From positions 1 through 58,433 of the forward strand of contig CBFGTC010000012.1 in NCBI GenBank assembly GCA_965651935.1: DNA of 58,433 bases. Reading direction: 5' to 3'. A program made the translations under genes and the position numbers. Positions 33,784 through 41,947 of the stretch are shown one piece after another. How positions within the stretch are numbered: position 1 is the stretch's first letter; every line of letters begins with the position of its first letter. The DNA is from JAFEDN01 sp965651935. GTDB taxonomy: Bacteria > Pseudomonadota > Gammaproteobacteria > Coxiellales > Coxiellaceae. The notes beneath the pieces were generated by a model. It was not told where the DNA came from and did no database searches. It saw only the letters and a list, made by a program, of their open reading frames with translations.

Positions 33784-33996
33784 CTATTTAGGCAATTTCT
33801 TTTCTTTGAAAATCACATGTTTGCCATATTTTCCAGTGGCCGGGTCCCAAGCCCTGGGGTCATATTTTTTTAATTCCAGTTTTTCAGTGGTATTACGTTT
33901 GTTTTTATATTTAGTGTAATAATACCGAGTGGGTTTGCCATTTTTCCCTACACCGGTAGATTCAAGCATTACTTTTTCGCGGACATTGCTGGCCAT
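33784..33996 (-). CDS. rpmG: 50S ribosomal protein L33, long form
   Basis: L33 lies near the E site of the large subunit. The core REKVMLESTG...RYYYTKYKNKRNTTEKLELKKYDPR and the final KHVIFKEKKLPK are clear. At 70 residues it is longer than the usual 50-56, because of an extra GKNGKP segment early and an extra AWDPATGKYG segment before KHVIFKE. It has no CxxC zinc pairs. It is 4 bp downstream of rpmB. Confidence 0.95.
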   Translation of the reverse strand: MASNVREKVMLESTGVGKNGKPTRYYYTKYKNKRNTTEKLELKKYDPRAWDPATGKYGKHVIFKEKKLPK

Positions 33997-34000
33997 GTGT

Positions 34001-34231
34001 CTACTCCTGGTTTAGGTTGAGTTTTTCAATGGCGGCTTCTAAACCGATTTTATCGATTAATTTTAGTCCGCGCATGGAAATTCTTAAAGTAACGTGGCGT
34101 TTTTGGCTAGCCAGCCACAGCCTTCTTTTTTGTAAATTAGGCAAAAACCGGCGATTGGTTTTATTGTTGGCATGGGAAACATTATGCCCTGTTCGCGGGC
34201 GCTTACCCGTCAATTTGCATACTCTACTCAT
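34001..34231 (-). CDS. rpmB: 50S ribosomal protein L28
   Basis: The 76-residue protein has the L28 signature RVCKLTGKRPRTGHNVSHANNKTNRRFLPNLQ and the basic C-terminal half RISMRGLKLIDKIGLEAAI. It starts the rpmB-rpmG-mutM group. radC lies 244 bp upstream on the same strand, with repeat elements in between. Confidence 0.97.
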   Translation of the reverse strand: MSRVCKLTGKRPRTGHNVSHANNKTNRRFLPNLQKRRLWLASQKRHVTLRISMRGLKLIDKIGLEAAIEKLNLNQE

Positions 34232-34330
34232 TTTTATTGCCTCTAAAATAAACTCTTTCCAAGGAGCCGATCTTTATACCAAATATTTTTTGAAAAATCA
34301 AATACTACCCCAAAAAATAGGTAAATATTT

Positions 34331-34465
34331 ATAGCATTTCCCATTAATAATGGAAATGCTATCTTTTTTTGATGCTGCGCTCGGCAAAGCCGATGCTCGC
34401 ACTTAAGGGGAAGAATCGCGATTCTCCCTCTTAAGAATCCCCCATCGCGTAAGGACCGTAGGCTC
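34331..34465. repeat. Intergenic repeat, copy B, with terminator-like hairpin
   Basis: A perfect 11-bp inverted repeat, ATAGCATTTCC (34331-34341) with GGAAATGCTAT (34352-34362), is followed by TCTTTTTTT on the plus strand. The block then continues through GCTCGCACTTAAGG, a long inverted repeat around AGAATCGCGATTCT, and AATCCCCCATCGCGTAAGGACC. The last part and the TATAGCATTTCC end match the copies at 27617 and 39519. It lies between rpmB and radC. Confidence 0.7.
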
Positions 34466-34475
34466 TTTGAGAATT

Positions 34476-35153
34476 TTATAATAAGAACCCTCTTTCGGCG
34501 AGAGAGGTCGCTTGATTATTGCCAATGACAAAATGGTCCAATAATTCGACGTCTATTAAGTGCAAAGCTTTTTTTAATAATTGAGTCACATTTTTGTCTC
34601 CCTCACTCGGTTCGGCTACCCCAGAGGGATGATTGTGGGCGACGATCAGGGCAGCTGCATTATGGAAAAGACATCGTTTAACCACTTCTCTTGGGTAAAC
34701 GCTCGCGGAATGAATGGTCCCATAAAATAAATACTCGAATTGCAAAACCCGGTGTTTGTTATCCAAAAATAATGCGGCGAATACCTCTTGCTGGTAGTCG
34801 CGCATACAGGCAATGATGAAATTTTGAGCATCTTGGCTGTGTTTGATCACGCGGCGTTCTTTTAATTCTTCTCGTAGGCAACGGCGCCCTAATTCAACCG
34901 CAGCTTGGATTTGACAATATTTTGCTGCTCCAAGTCCAGGGGTTGAGCAAAAATGGGGGAGTTCCTGTGCCATAAGACTTCGTAATCCACCTGCTTGATG
35001 GATTAATTTATGTGCTAAGTCTAAAGCAGTCTGTCCTTGGGTTCCATGGCGAAGTATAATCGCCAATAATTCGGCATCGGATAATGATCCTACCCCTTTA
35101 TCAATTAATCTCTCTCTGGGTCGTTCGTGTGCTGGCCATTGTGTAATAGTCAT
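34476..35153 (-). CDS. radC: RadC-family JAB1/MPN-domain protein
   Basis: RadC-family protein of 225 residues: N-terminal helix-hairpin-helix-like part (RERLIDKGVGSLSDAELLAIILRHG) and C-terminal JAMM metalloprotease-like domain with the motif HNHPSGVAEPSEGD. Despite its name a direct DNA repair role is not established. Its neighbourhood with rpmB is the common gammaproteobacterial order. Confidence 0.95.
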   Translation of the reverse strand: MTITQWPAHERPRERLIDKGVGSLSDAELLAIILRHGTQGQTALDLAHKLIHQAGGLRSLMAQELPHFCSTPGLGAAKYCQIQAAVELGRRCLREELKERRVIKHSQDAQNFIIACMRDYQQEVFAALFLDNKHRVLQFEYLFYGTIHSASVYPREVVKRCLFHNAAALIVAHNHPSGVAEPSEGDKNVTQLLKKALHLIDVELLDHFVIGNNQATSLAERGFLL

Positions 35154-35235
35154 AGGGTTTATTTAAGCTTGAGTTTGGCGGCAGTGTAAATACAGTAATT
35201 TTTATGCTATCGTTGGTGGCCAACGGAGGATTTCA

Positions 35236-35691
35236 ATGCACAAAATCCAATTAAAAATATTAGATAGCAGGTTGGGGGATGTCATTCCTTTGCCGGGGTA
35301 TGCCACTAAAGGATCAGCAGGTTTGGACTTGCGTGCCTGTTTGGATGCCCCTTTAATTTTAAATCCAGGTCAGGCCGAATTAATTCCTACGGGTTTGGCT
35401 ATTCATATCGCCGATCACCACGTTGCTGCTATGGTATTGCCTAGGTCCGGATTAGGCCATAAATATGGAATTGTTTTGGGTAATTTGGTAGGCTTAATAG
35501 ACTCGGATTATCAAGGCCCGCTTTTAATATCTTGTTGGAATCGAGGCGCCCAGCCTTATACATTTGAGCCGGGTGAAAGGATAGCTCAATTAGTTATTGT
35601 GCCTATTTTAAGGGCAAGCTTTGAATTAGTTGAGGAATTTGCACAAAGTGAAAGAGGAGAAGGCGGTTTTGGAAGCTCAGGAAAAAAATAA
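35236..35691 (+). CDS. dut: dUTP diphosphatase Dut
   Basis: Dut hydrolyses dUTP to dUMP and keeps uracil out of DNA. The trimeric dUTPase motifs are all present: GSAGLDLRA (1), PRSGLGHKYGI (2), NLVGLIDSDYQGPL (3), GERIAQLV (4) and the C-terminal RGEGGFGSSG (5). Length 151 is normal. Its end overlaps the likely start of algC by about 23 bp. Confidence 0.97.
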   Translation: MHKIQLKILDSRLGDVIPLPGYATKGSAGLDLRACLDAPLILNPGQAELIPTGLAIHIADHHVAAMVLPRSGLGHKYGIVLGNLVGLIDSDYQGPLLISCWNRGAQPYTFEPGERIAQLVIVPILRASFELVEEFAQSERGEGGFGSSGKK

Positions 35692-37090
35692 ATATTATCA
35701 AATCCCTAATGTAATACCTCAAGAAGTTTTTCGTGCTTATGATATACGAGGTCCGGTAGACCCAGAAAATATTACTCCGGATTTAGCATACGTCATCGGT
35801 TTAGCGATCGGCGCAGAAGCCAAAGCACAAAACGAACACGCGATTATAGTTGGAAGAGATGGGCGGATTTCCGGCCCGCAATTGCATCATGCCTTATGCG
35901 CAGGGTTATTAAATAGCGGACTCAATATTGCCGACATCGGTATAGTCCCCACTCCCGTGATGTACTATGCCACATTTCGTTATGGCATTAGCACCGGAGT
36001 CATGATCACAGCCAGTCACAATCCGTGGAATCACAATGGTTTCAAAGTGGTATTGAAAGGCAAAACCTTGTCTACCGAGGGGATTACCAGTTTATACCAA
36101 CGCATTGTCCAGAAAAATTTCATCGAAGGAGACGGCCAGCACTCTGTCATCCCCTGCGTCATTGAAGACTACATACGTTACGTGTTAGAGCGTGTTCAGT
36201 TGAAACGGCGTCTCAAAATCGTAGTAGATTGCGGCAATGGCGTGACAGGATGTGTTGCCCCGGATCTGTATAGATCTATGGGATGTGAAGTCACTGAACT
36301 TTATTGTGAACTAGACGGTCATTTTCCCAATCATCATCCAGACCCTTTAGTTCCGGAGAATTTAACGGCTCTAATTGAGCGAGTTCGCAGCGAAAAAGCC
36401 GACCTAGGCCTGGCTTTTGACGGTGACGGCGATCGCCTGGGGATTGTCACTAATGAAGGCGAAATTATTTGGCCTGACCGGCAAATGATGTTATTTTCTA
36501 AACAAGTGTTGGCCAATAATCCCGGTGCGATCGTTATCTTTGATGTGAAATGCTCGCGATTTTTGCCCGATGTGATTAAGGAGGCGGGTGGCCAGCCCTT
36601 AATGTGGCGTACCGGCCATTCCATCATTAAAAATAAAATGCATGAAGTCGGCGCGGTTTTAGCGGGAGAAATGAGTGGTCATATTTTCTTTAAAGATGAG
36701 TGGTTTGGTTTCGATGATGGCTTGTATGTGGGGGCTCGCTTATTGCAGATTTTAGCGCAACAACGTAAAACTTCGGCTGAATTATTTGCAAAATTACCAA
36801 ATAGCATTAACACTCCCGAATTAAAAATTTCCATGCCAGATAATCGAAAAGCCGGTTTCATGATGCAGTTGATTTCTCAATCTGACTTTGGTGAACAATC
36901 TCAAAAAATTACTATTGATGGTTTGCGAGTGGATTTTCCCTATGGTTGGGGCTTGGTGCGGCCTTCTAATACCTCACCTTATCTCACATTGCGTTTTGAA
37001 GCAGATACCGCTGAAAATTTGGAACTCATTAAAAATCAGTTTCGCCAGCAATTATTGAATATTGATAAAAGTTTAGCATTACCCTTTTAA
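35669..37090 (+). CDS. algC: Phosphomannomutase/phosphoglucomutase AlgC
   Basis: AlgC interconverts hexose 1- and 6-phosphates for LPS and exopolysaccharide precursors. The body starts at VFRAYDIRGPVD. The active-site phosphoserine loop is GVMITASHNPWNHNGFK, the metal loop AFDGDGDRLG, and the sugar-binding loop GEMSGH. I place the start at TTG 35669 with GAGGAG ten bases upstream, inside the end of dut; a TTG at 35630 and GTG at 35648 are also in frame. dut-algC adjacency is also seen in Pseudomonas. Confidence 0.93.
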   Translation: MEAQEKNKYYQIPNVIPQEVFRAYDIRGPVDPENITPDLAYVIGLAIGAEAKAQNEHAIIVGRDGRISGPQLHHALCAGLLNSGLNIADIGIVPTPVMYYATFRYGISTGVMITASHNPWNHNGFKVVLKGKTLSTEGITSLYQRIVQKNFIEGDGQHSVIPCVIEDYIRYVLERVQLKRRLKIVVDCGNGVTGCVAPDLYRSMGCEVTELYCELDGHFPNHHPDPLVPENLTALIERVRSEKADLGLAFDGDGDRLGIVTNEGEIIWPDRQMMLFSKQVLANNPGAIVIFDVKCSRFLPDVIKEAGGQPLMWRTGHSIIKNKMHEVGAVLAGEMSGHIFFKDEWFGFDDGLYVGARLLQILAQQRKTSAELFAKLPNSINTPELKISMPDNRKAGFMMQLISQSDFGEQSQKITIDGLRVDFPYGWGLVRPSNTSPYLTLRFEADTAENLELIKNQFRQQLLNIDKSLALPF

Positions 37091-37094
37091 AGAG

Positions 37095-37961
37095 TTATTC
37101 AATATTTTGGACTTGTTCGCGAATTTGCTCTATCAGCACCCGCATTTCTATGCTGGCATTGACTAAAGAAGTAGATAAAGCTTTATTACTTAGCGTATTG
37201 GCTTCCCGATGCATTTCTTGGCTGAGAAAATCTAACCGGCGGCCAGTAGGGCTGGAATGGGACAATACATCACGCATACTCAAGCAATGACTTTCTAATC
37301 GCTGGATTTCTTCGGCAATGTCGGTTTTTTGAATCAATAAAAGCATTTCTTGTTCTAATCGTAAAGGGTTGCTATCGTCTTGGAGTTCCGTCAGCCGTTT
37401 TTGCAAGCGTTCTCGTTCGGCAGCTAGCAACTGGGGAATTTGAGCGTGAATCTGTTTGACAATACCACTAATGGTTTCAATCCTTTCTAAAATAAATTGC
37501 CGGATTCGGGCTCCTTCGTTTTGGCGCATTTGTAGAATATCTCCGATAGCGCGATCTAACAATGCGAAAACTTCTTTTTCAACGATTTCACCTTGTTCAA
37601 GCTCGGATTCTACAATGATGCCGGGCCAATTCAAAATAGCTAATGAATCATTTTGAGCGTGAGGAAAATACTCCGTTATTTTGGTGCAGGCGGCAGCCAG
37701 TTGTTCCAATAGTTTTTCGTTAAGAACGAAATGGGGCGAAGTTTTATTGCCCGTTCCCAAACGTAACGTCGCTTCGACTTTGCCTCTATGAATTTTTTGA
37801 CTGATTTGTTGACGCAGGTTTTGTTCTAAATGGCGTAAACATTCAGGCATCCGAATGCTCAAATCTAAATACCGGTGGTTTACAGTGCGAATTTCCCAAG
37901 TTAAAGTGCCATCTAAAAATTGATTGGTTTGCCTGGTAAAGGCTGTCATACTCTTTGTCAT
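37095..37961 (-). CDS. yicC: YicC-family endoribonuclease
   Basis: YicC-family proteins are stress-linked endoribonucleases; E. coli YicC is reported to help turn over the small RNA RyhB. The 288 residues show the family start SMTAFTRQTN and TWEIRTVNHRYLDLSIRMPE, and the end GRRLDFLSQEMHREANTLSNKALS. It is divergent from rph with a 35-bp gap, a common pairing. It is convergent with algC with 4 bp between stops. Confidence 0.94.
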   Translation of the reverse strand: MTKSMTAFTRQTNQFLDGTLTWEIRTVNHRYLDLSIRMPECLRHLEQNLRQQISQKIHRGKVEATLRLGTGNKTSPHFVLNEKLLEQLAAACTKITEYFPHAQNDSLAILNWPGIIVESELEQGEIVEKEVFALLDRAIGDILQMRQNEGARIRQFILERIETISGIVKQIHAQIPQLLAAERERLQKRLTELQDDSNPLRLEQEMLLLIQKTDIAEEIQRLESHCLSMRDVLSHSSPTGRRLDFLSQEMHREANTLSNKALSTSLVNASIEMRVLIEQIREQVQNIE

Positions 37962-37996
37962 AAATTTATTTTAATGATTTTAACGGGAAATAGCTA

Positions 37997-38740
37997 ATGA
38001 AAAAAAACACGAATGGTTCTATCCGCCCAAGCGGACGACAAAATGATGAGCTTCGCCCCATTTCTTTTGTCAGACAATACACGCGGTATGCTGAGGGCTC
38101 GGTTTTAGTGAGTTTTGGCCACACTCAAGTCCTATGTAACGCCAGTGTTTCTGACGTGCTGCCGCGGTTTTTGCGAGACGGGGAGCGTGGCTGGGTGACA
38201 GCAGAATATGGAATGCTGCCTCGGTCCACTCATGAACGGATAGATCGCGAAGCTCATCACGGGAAGCAGCAAGGTAGAACGATAGAAATTCAACGTCTAA
38301 TTGGAAGGTCGCTGCGAGCCATAGTGGATCTTTCGCTTTTGGGACCTCGCTCAATCATTATCGATTGTGACGTGATTCAAGCCGATGGAGGCACTCGAAC
38401 TGCCGCTATCAGCGGCGCCTGTGTGGCTTTAGTGGATGCTATAAACCATTTACAGCACACAGGTAAGCTTATGCAAAATCCACTGAAATCCTTAGTAGCA
38501 GCGGTATCAGTTGGAATTTATGAGGGAGTGCCGATTTTAGATTTGGAATACGCCGAAGACGGTCAGGCTCATACGGATATGAATGTCGTCATGAATGATG
38601 AGGGGAAATTTATTGAATTACAGGGTACCGCGGAAGGGAACACTTTTACTCCTTCTGAGCTCAATGAATTATTAGCTTTGGCGCAAAAAGGAGTCAATGA
38701 AATTATTGCTGCACAAAAACAAGCTTTAGCTTTCGATTAA
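37997..38740 (+). CDS. rph: Ribonuclease PH
   Basis: RNase PH is a phosphorolytic 3'-5' exonuclease that trims tRNA 3' ends. The 247 residues carry RPISFVRQYTRYAEGSVLVSFG, the GRTIEIQRLIGRSLRA block, CDVIQADGGTRTAAISGA and the DLEYAEDGQAHTDMNVVM segment. The frame is full length and, unlike in E. coli K-12, intact. It overlaps the convergent xthA by 15 bp at the 3' ends. Confidence 0.96.
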   Translation: MKKNTNGSIRPSGRQNDELRPISFVRQYTRYAEGSVLVSFGHTQVLCNASVSDVLPRFLRDGERGWVTAEYGMLPRSTHERIDREAHHGKQQGRTIEIQRLIGRSLRAIVDLSLLGPRSIIIDCDVIQADGGTRTAAISGACVALVDAINHLQHTGKLMQNPLKSLVAAVSVGIYEGVPILDLEYAEDGQAHTDMNVVMNDEGKFIELQGTAEGNTFTPSELNELLALAQKGVNEIIAAQKQALAFD

Positions 38741-39502
38741 TTCATATTCAATAATTAAAGGGGCATGATCTGAAAAACGTTGAGCTTTATAAATGGCCGC
38801 GGCCTTGACGCTAGGCTTTAAATTAGGGGTTATCATTTGGTAATCGATACGCCAGCCTACGTTTTTATCCCATGCTCTACCGCGGCTAGACCACCAGGTA
38901 TATTGGTCTGGCTCTTGATTTATGCAGCGAAATGCGTCAACGAATCCAATTTCATTGAATAATGAATCTATCCATGCGCGTTCTTCGGGTAAAAAACCGG
39001 TTCGATTTTGATTTGCGCGCCAATTTTTCAAATCAATATTTTTATGGGCGATATTCCAATCGCCACAAATAATAAACGGACGTTTAGATTGAATAATCTC
39101 TTTTAATTTGGGGAGATAGCGGCTCATAAAATCAAATTTAATTTTTTGTCTTTCTTCCCCGCTAGTGCCGGAAGGCATGTATAATGATGCCACACTCAGA
39201 TTGGGGAAATCCGCTTGAATATAACGCCCTTCCTGATCGGCATAAGGCCACCCCAATCCTTTAATAATATTTTCGGGTTTATTGCGGCAATAAATGGCGA
39301 CGCCGCTATACCCCGGTTTAATAGCATCAAAATAATAACAATGAAAACCTATGGGTCGAAAGCTATCGTCTAAAATTTTTTCTTGGGATTTAGTTTCTTG
39401 TAAACATACCACATCCGCATTTTGCTGGTTTAGCCAATCAAAAAAGCCTTTTTTAGCGGCTGCACGAATTCCATTCGCATTGAGGGTGATTATTTTTAAC
39501 AT
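38726..39502 (-). CDS. xthA: Exodeoxyribonuclease III XthA
   Basis: XthA is an AP endonuclease and 3'-5' exonuclease of base-excision repair. Motifs along the 258 residues are LNANGIRAAAKKGFFDW, VCLQETKSQ (metal Glu), the CGDWNIAHKNIDLKN block (catalytic Asp/Asn), and near the end FSDHAPLIIEYE (Asp-His). Length is slightly below E. coli XthA (268). Confidence 0.95.
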   Translation of the reverse strand: MLKIITLNANGIRAAAKKGFFDWLNQQNADVVCLQETKSQEKILDDSFRPIGFHCYYFDAIKPGYSGVAIYCRNKPENIIKGLGWPYADQEGRYIQADFPNLSVASLYMPSGTSGEERQKIKFDFMSRYLPKLKEIIQSKRPFIICGDWNIAHKNIDLKNWRANQNRTGFLPEERAWIDSLFNEIGFVDAFRCINQEPDQYTWWSSRGRAWDKNVGWRIDYQMITPNLKPSVKAAAIYKAQRFSDHAPLIIEYELIES

Positions 39503-39518
39503 AGACTATTCCCTAATT

Positions 39519-39603
39519 TTATAGTGTTTCCCGTTTTTATTGAAACGGGTCCTTACGCGATGGGGGATTCTTTACCTTAAGTGCGAACACGGAAATGCTA
39601 TAA
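39519..39603. repeat. Intergenic MITE-like repeat, copy C (most complete)
   Basis: The element has TATAGTGTTTCC at 39521-39532 and the inverted end GGAAATGCTATA at 39591-39602, 10 of 12 bp matching. Inside are a CCCGTTTTTATTGAAACGGG hairpin and CCTTACGCGATGGGGGATTC. It is about 83 bp, noncoding, and matches copies A and B in the opposite orientation. This is the typical form of a miniature inverted-repeat element. Confidence 0.72.
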
Positions 39604-39699
39604 TTAATTGATTTTCTCATTTTTCAGCCATTCCCAGATTTTACCTGCTGTGCTAAACCGTTGTTCGCTCCGGCGTCCCCCATGGTATCAAAGTTTACA

Positions 39700-39736
39700 G
39701 TAATTCCGGCGCAGCGGGAATTGACTCTACGCGATG
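39700..39736. repeat. Short intergenic repeat, second family, copy 1
   Basis: AATTCC, an 8-nt spacer, then GGGAATTGACTCTACGCGATG. A near-identical block occurs at 49518-49552. Apart from this and copy C, the 313-bp gap 39503-39815 shows no gene, only the upstream region of the oxidoreductase. Confidence 0.65.
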
Positions 39737-39815
39737 TCTGTTGTGAATAACATTGCAAATATTTTTAATAAAGTTTATTTTATAAAAATAAAATTCATTT
39801 TTAAGGTAAAAAAAT

Positions 39816-40805
39816 ATGCTAGCGCAAGTCATTTATAAAACTGGAGGGCCTGAAGTATTTCAGTTAATTCATTTGCCAGCGCCGGTCTTGTCTTTCGGCC
39901 AAGTACTTATTAAAGTGGCGGCAACCAGCGTCAACCAAATTGATTGCAAAATTCGCAGTGGTGTGGTGACTGGAATTGGTCCTGAATTTCCAGCAATTTT
40001 ACACGGTGACGTAGCCGGTGTGGTAGAAGCCGTGGCCGAGGACGTGAGCCATTTTCGAGTCGGCGATGAAGTGTACGGTTGCGCGGGTGGATTTCAAGGT
40101 TTGGGCGGAGCTTTAGCCCAATATATGGCTGCGGACGCCCGTTTTTTGGCTAAAAAACCTCGTACTTTATCCATGGCTGAAAGCGCCGCTTTGCCTTTGG
40201 TGGGAATCACCGCTTGGCAAGCCTTGTTTGATAAGTCGAATGTGTCGGCGGGAAAAAAAGTATTAATTCACGGTGGTGTTGGCGGCGTAGGGCATGTTGC
40301 GGTGCAATTGGCAAAATGGATTAAGGCTCAAGTTTACACTACGGTTTTGAACGAAGCCGATTTTGCTTTAGCGAAATCTTTGGGCGCTGATGAGGTAATT
40401 AATGTTAATCAAGAATCTCCGCTGCAATATGTGCAAAGACTTACCCAAGGGGAAGGTTTTGAATTTGTCATTGATACCGTGGGCGGAAAAAATTTAGATC
40501 GTTCTTTAGATGCGGCGGCTATTAATGGTAAAGTGGTTACCACCGCGGCACGCTCTACCCATGATTTAACTCCTTTGCATAACAAAAGTTTAACTCTGAG
40601 CGCGGTTTTTATGTTATTGCCGCTTATCACTCACCATGGTCGCGAACACCAAGGCGAAATACTAACTGAATTAGCCAAAATCGCTGATCAGGGACATCTT
40701 AAACCCTTACTCGACCCGCGCCAATTTAAATTAGAAAATGCCGCCGAAGCGCATGCTTGGCTCGAATCCGGAAAGGCCAAAGGCAAGGTGGTTATCACTC
40801 TTTGA
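39816..40805 (+). CDS. Zinc-independent quinone oxidoreductase-like MDR dehydrogenase
   Basis: A 329-residue medium-chain dehydrogenase/reductase. The N-terminal GroES-like domain has VNQIDCKIRSGVV and GDVAGVVEAVAEDVSHFRVGDEVYG. The Rossmann domain has the NADPH-binding HGGVGGVGHVAVQLAKW. The cysteines of the zinc-dependent subfamilies are absent, so it fits NADPH:quinone oxidoreductases. The exact substrate cannot be told. It is probably transcribed alone. Confidence 0.87.
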   Translation: MLAQVIYKTGGPEVFQLIHLPAPVLSFGQVLIKVAATSVNQIDCKIRSGVVTGIGPEFPAILHGDVAGVVEAVAEDVSHFRVGDEVYGCAGGFQGLGGALAQYMAADARFLAKKPRTLSMAESAALPLVGITAWQALFDKSNVSAGKKVLIHGGVGGVGHVAVQLAKWIKAQVYTTVLNEADFALAKSLGADEVINVNQESPLQYVQRLTQGEGFEFVIDTVGGKNLDRSLDAAAINGKVVTTAARSTHDLTPLHNKSLTLSAVFMLLPLITHHGREHQGEILTELAKIADQGHLKPLLDPRQFKLENAAEAHAWLESGKAKGKVVITL

Positions 40806-40907
40806 TCGCGTCGAAATAGATGAATTCTGGGGCGTCCGAGTTTGTTTCGTAAACTTTCTCATCGCTTAAGTATAGAATTATTGTAAACACTAACTTGGGG
40901 TAATATT

Positions 40908-41531
40908 TTGAACGATGAATTAGGGCATTTTTTTGTCATTGCCGCTCCCTCAGGGACTGGCAAAACGAGTTTAGTCCGCGCATTAGTGAATCACATTAAT
41001 GACCTGCAAATTTCGATCTCATACACAACCCGGCCACCGCGACCAGGCGATGTCCAAGGAAAAGATTATTACTTCACTACTCGCCCCGAATTTGAGCAAA
41101 TGATTGAAAATAAAGAGTTTTTAGAATTCGCGACGATTTATCAACATTTTTATGGCACCTCCCGGGAATGGGTGATGCGTAAACTGGCAGCCGGGATAGA
41201 CGTACTTTTGGAAATCGACTGGCAAGGCGCTCGGCAAGTACGCCAAATTTTTCCCAGCGCGATTCTCATCTTCATTTTGCCGCCATCGCTAGATTCCTTG
41301 CGACAACGTTTGCAAAACAGACGGCAAGATCAAAACGCGATCATTGAAGAAAGAATGGCGAACGCCCGTTTAGAAATCAGCCATTATAAAGAATTTGATT
41401 ATTTAGTGATAAATGATCAGTTCGAACAAGCCTTGGCTGATTTACAGCACATTATTCTGGCAGAGCGGCTCCGTTGCAATGAACAACTCAAGCGCCATGC
41501 CGACCTACTAGATAAATTATTGGAAAAATAG
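40908..41531 (+). CDS. gmk: Guanylate kinase
   Basis: Gmk phosphorylates GMP to GDP. It has the P-loop AAPSGTGKTSL, the GMP-binding SYTTRPPRPGDVQGKDYYF and the VLLEIDWQGARQVR strand. At 207 residues it is full length. The start is TTG, with TTGGGG upstream; no in-frame ATG or GTG fits. It heads the gmk-rpoZ-spoT-ridA-recG series known from E. coli. Confidence 0.96.
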   Translation: MNDELGHFFVIAAPSGTGKTSLVRALVNHINDLQISISYTTRPPRPGDVQGKDYYFTTRPEFEQMIENKEFLEFATIYQHFYGTSREWVMRKLAAGIDVLLEIDWQGARQVRQIFPSAILIFILPPSLDSLRQRLQNRRQDQNAIIEERMANARLEISHYKEFDYLVINDQFEQALADLQHIILAERLRCNEQLKRHADLLDKLLEK

Positions 41532-41622
41532 TATAATTCCATATAAATTATTTGAAATGGGGAAATCGCAATTTCTCCTTTCGTAGGATTTAAATTAAAA
41601 TTAATTTGAAGTGAGATTATTT

Positions 41623-41922
41623 ATGGCCCGTGTCACAATTGAAGATTGTTTACAGCACGTTGAAAATCGTTTTGCGCTTGTCATTAAAGCAGCCAAACGT
41701 GCGCATTTGTTAGAAACTGGCGCAGCAGATCCGCTTGTTCCAGTGGATAACGATAAACCCACCGTCGTTGCTTTACGCGAAATCGCCGCGGGTTTTGATG
41801 TGGAAAACGCCCCATTGCGTACTGAACATGGTGATAAAGACAACCTGTTTTTAGCCCCTGCTGGTATGAGCGCCATTTTACACAGTGATTTTTCCCGTTA
41901 TGAAGAAGATAAAGCCTTATAA
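41623..41922 (+). CDS. rpoZ: RNA polymerase omega subunit
   Basis: Omega assists assembly of the beta' subunit and forms part of the ppGpp site of RNA polymerase. The product starts MARVTIEDCLQHVENRFALVIKAAKRA, the family hallmark, and continues with KPTVVALREIAAGF. The ATG at 41623 fits this; an in-frame ATG at 41611 would add four residues. About 99 residues. It is 25 bp upstream of spoT. Confidence 0.97.
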   Translation: MARVTIEDCLQHVENRFALVIKAAKRAHLLETGAADPLVPVDNDKPTVVALREIAAGFDVENAPLRTEHGDKDNLFLAPAGMSAILHSDFSRYEEDKAL

Positions 41923-41947
41923 ATTAACAGGTAAAATTTAGGGTATA

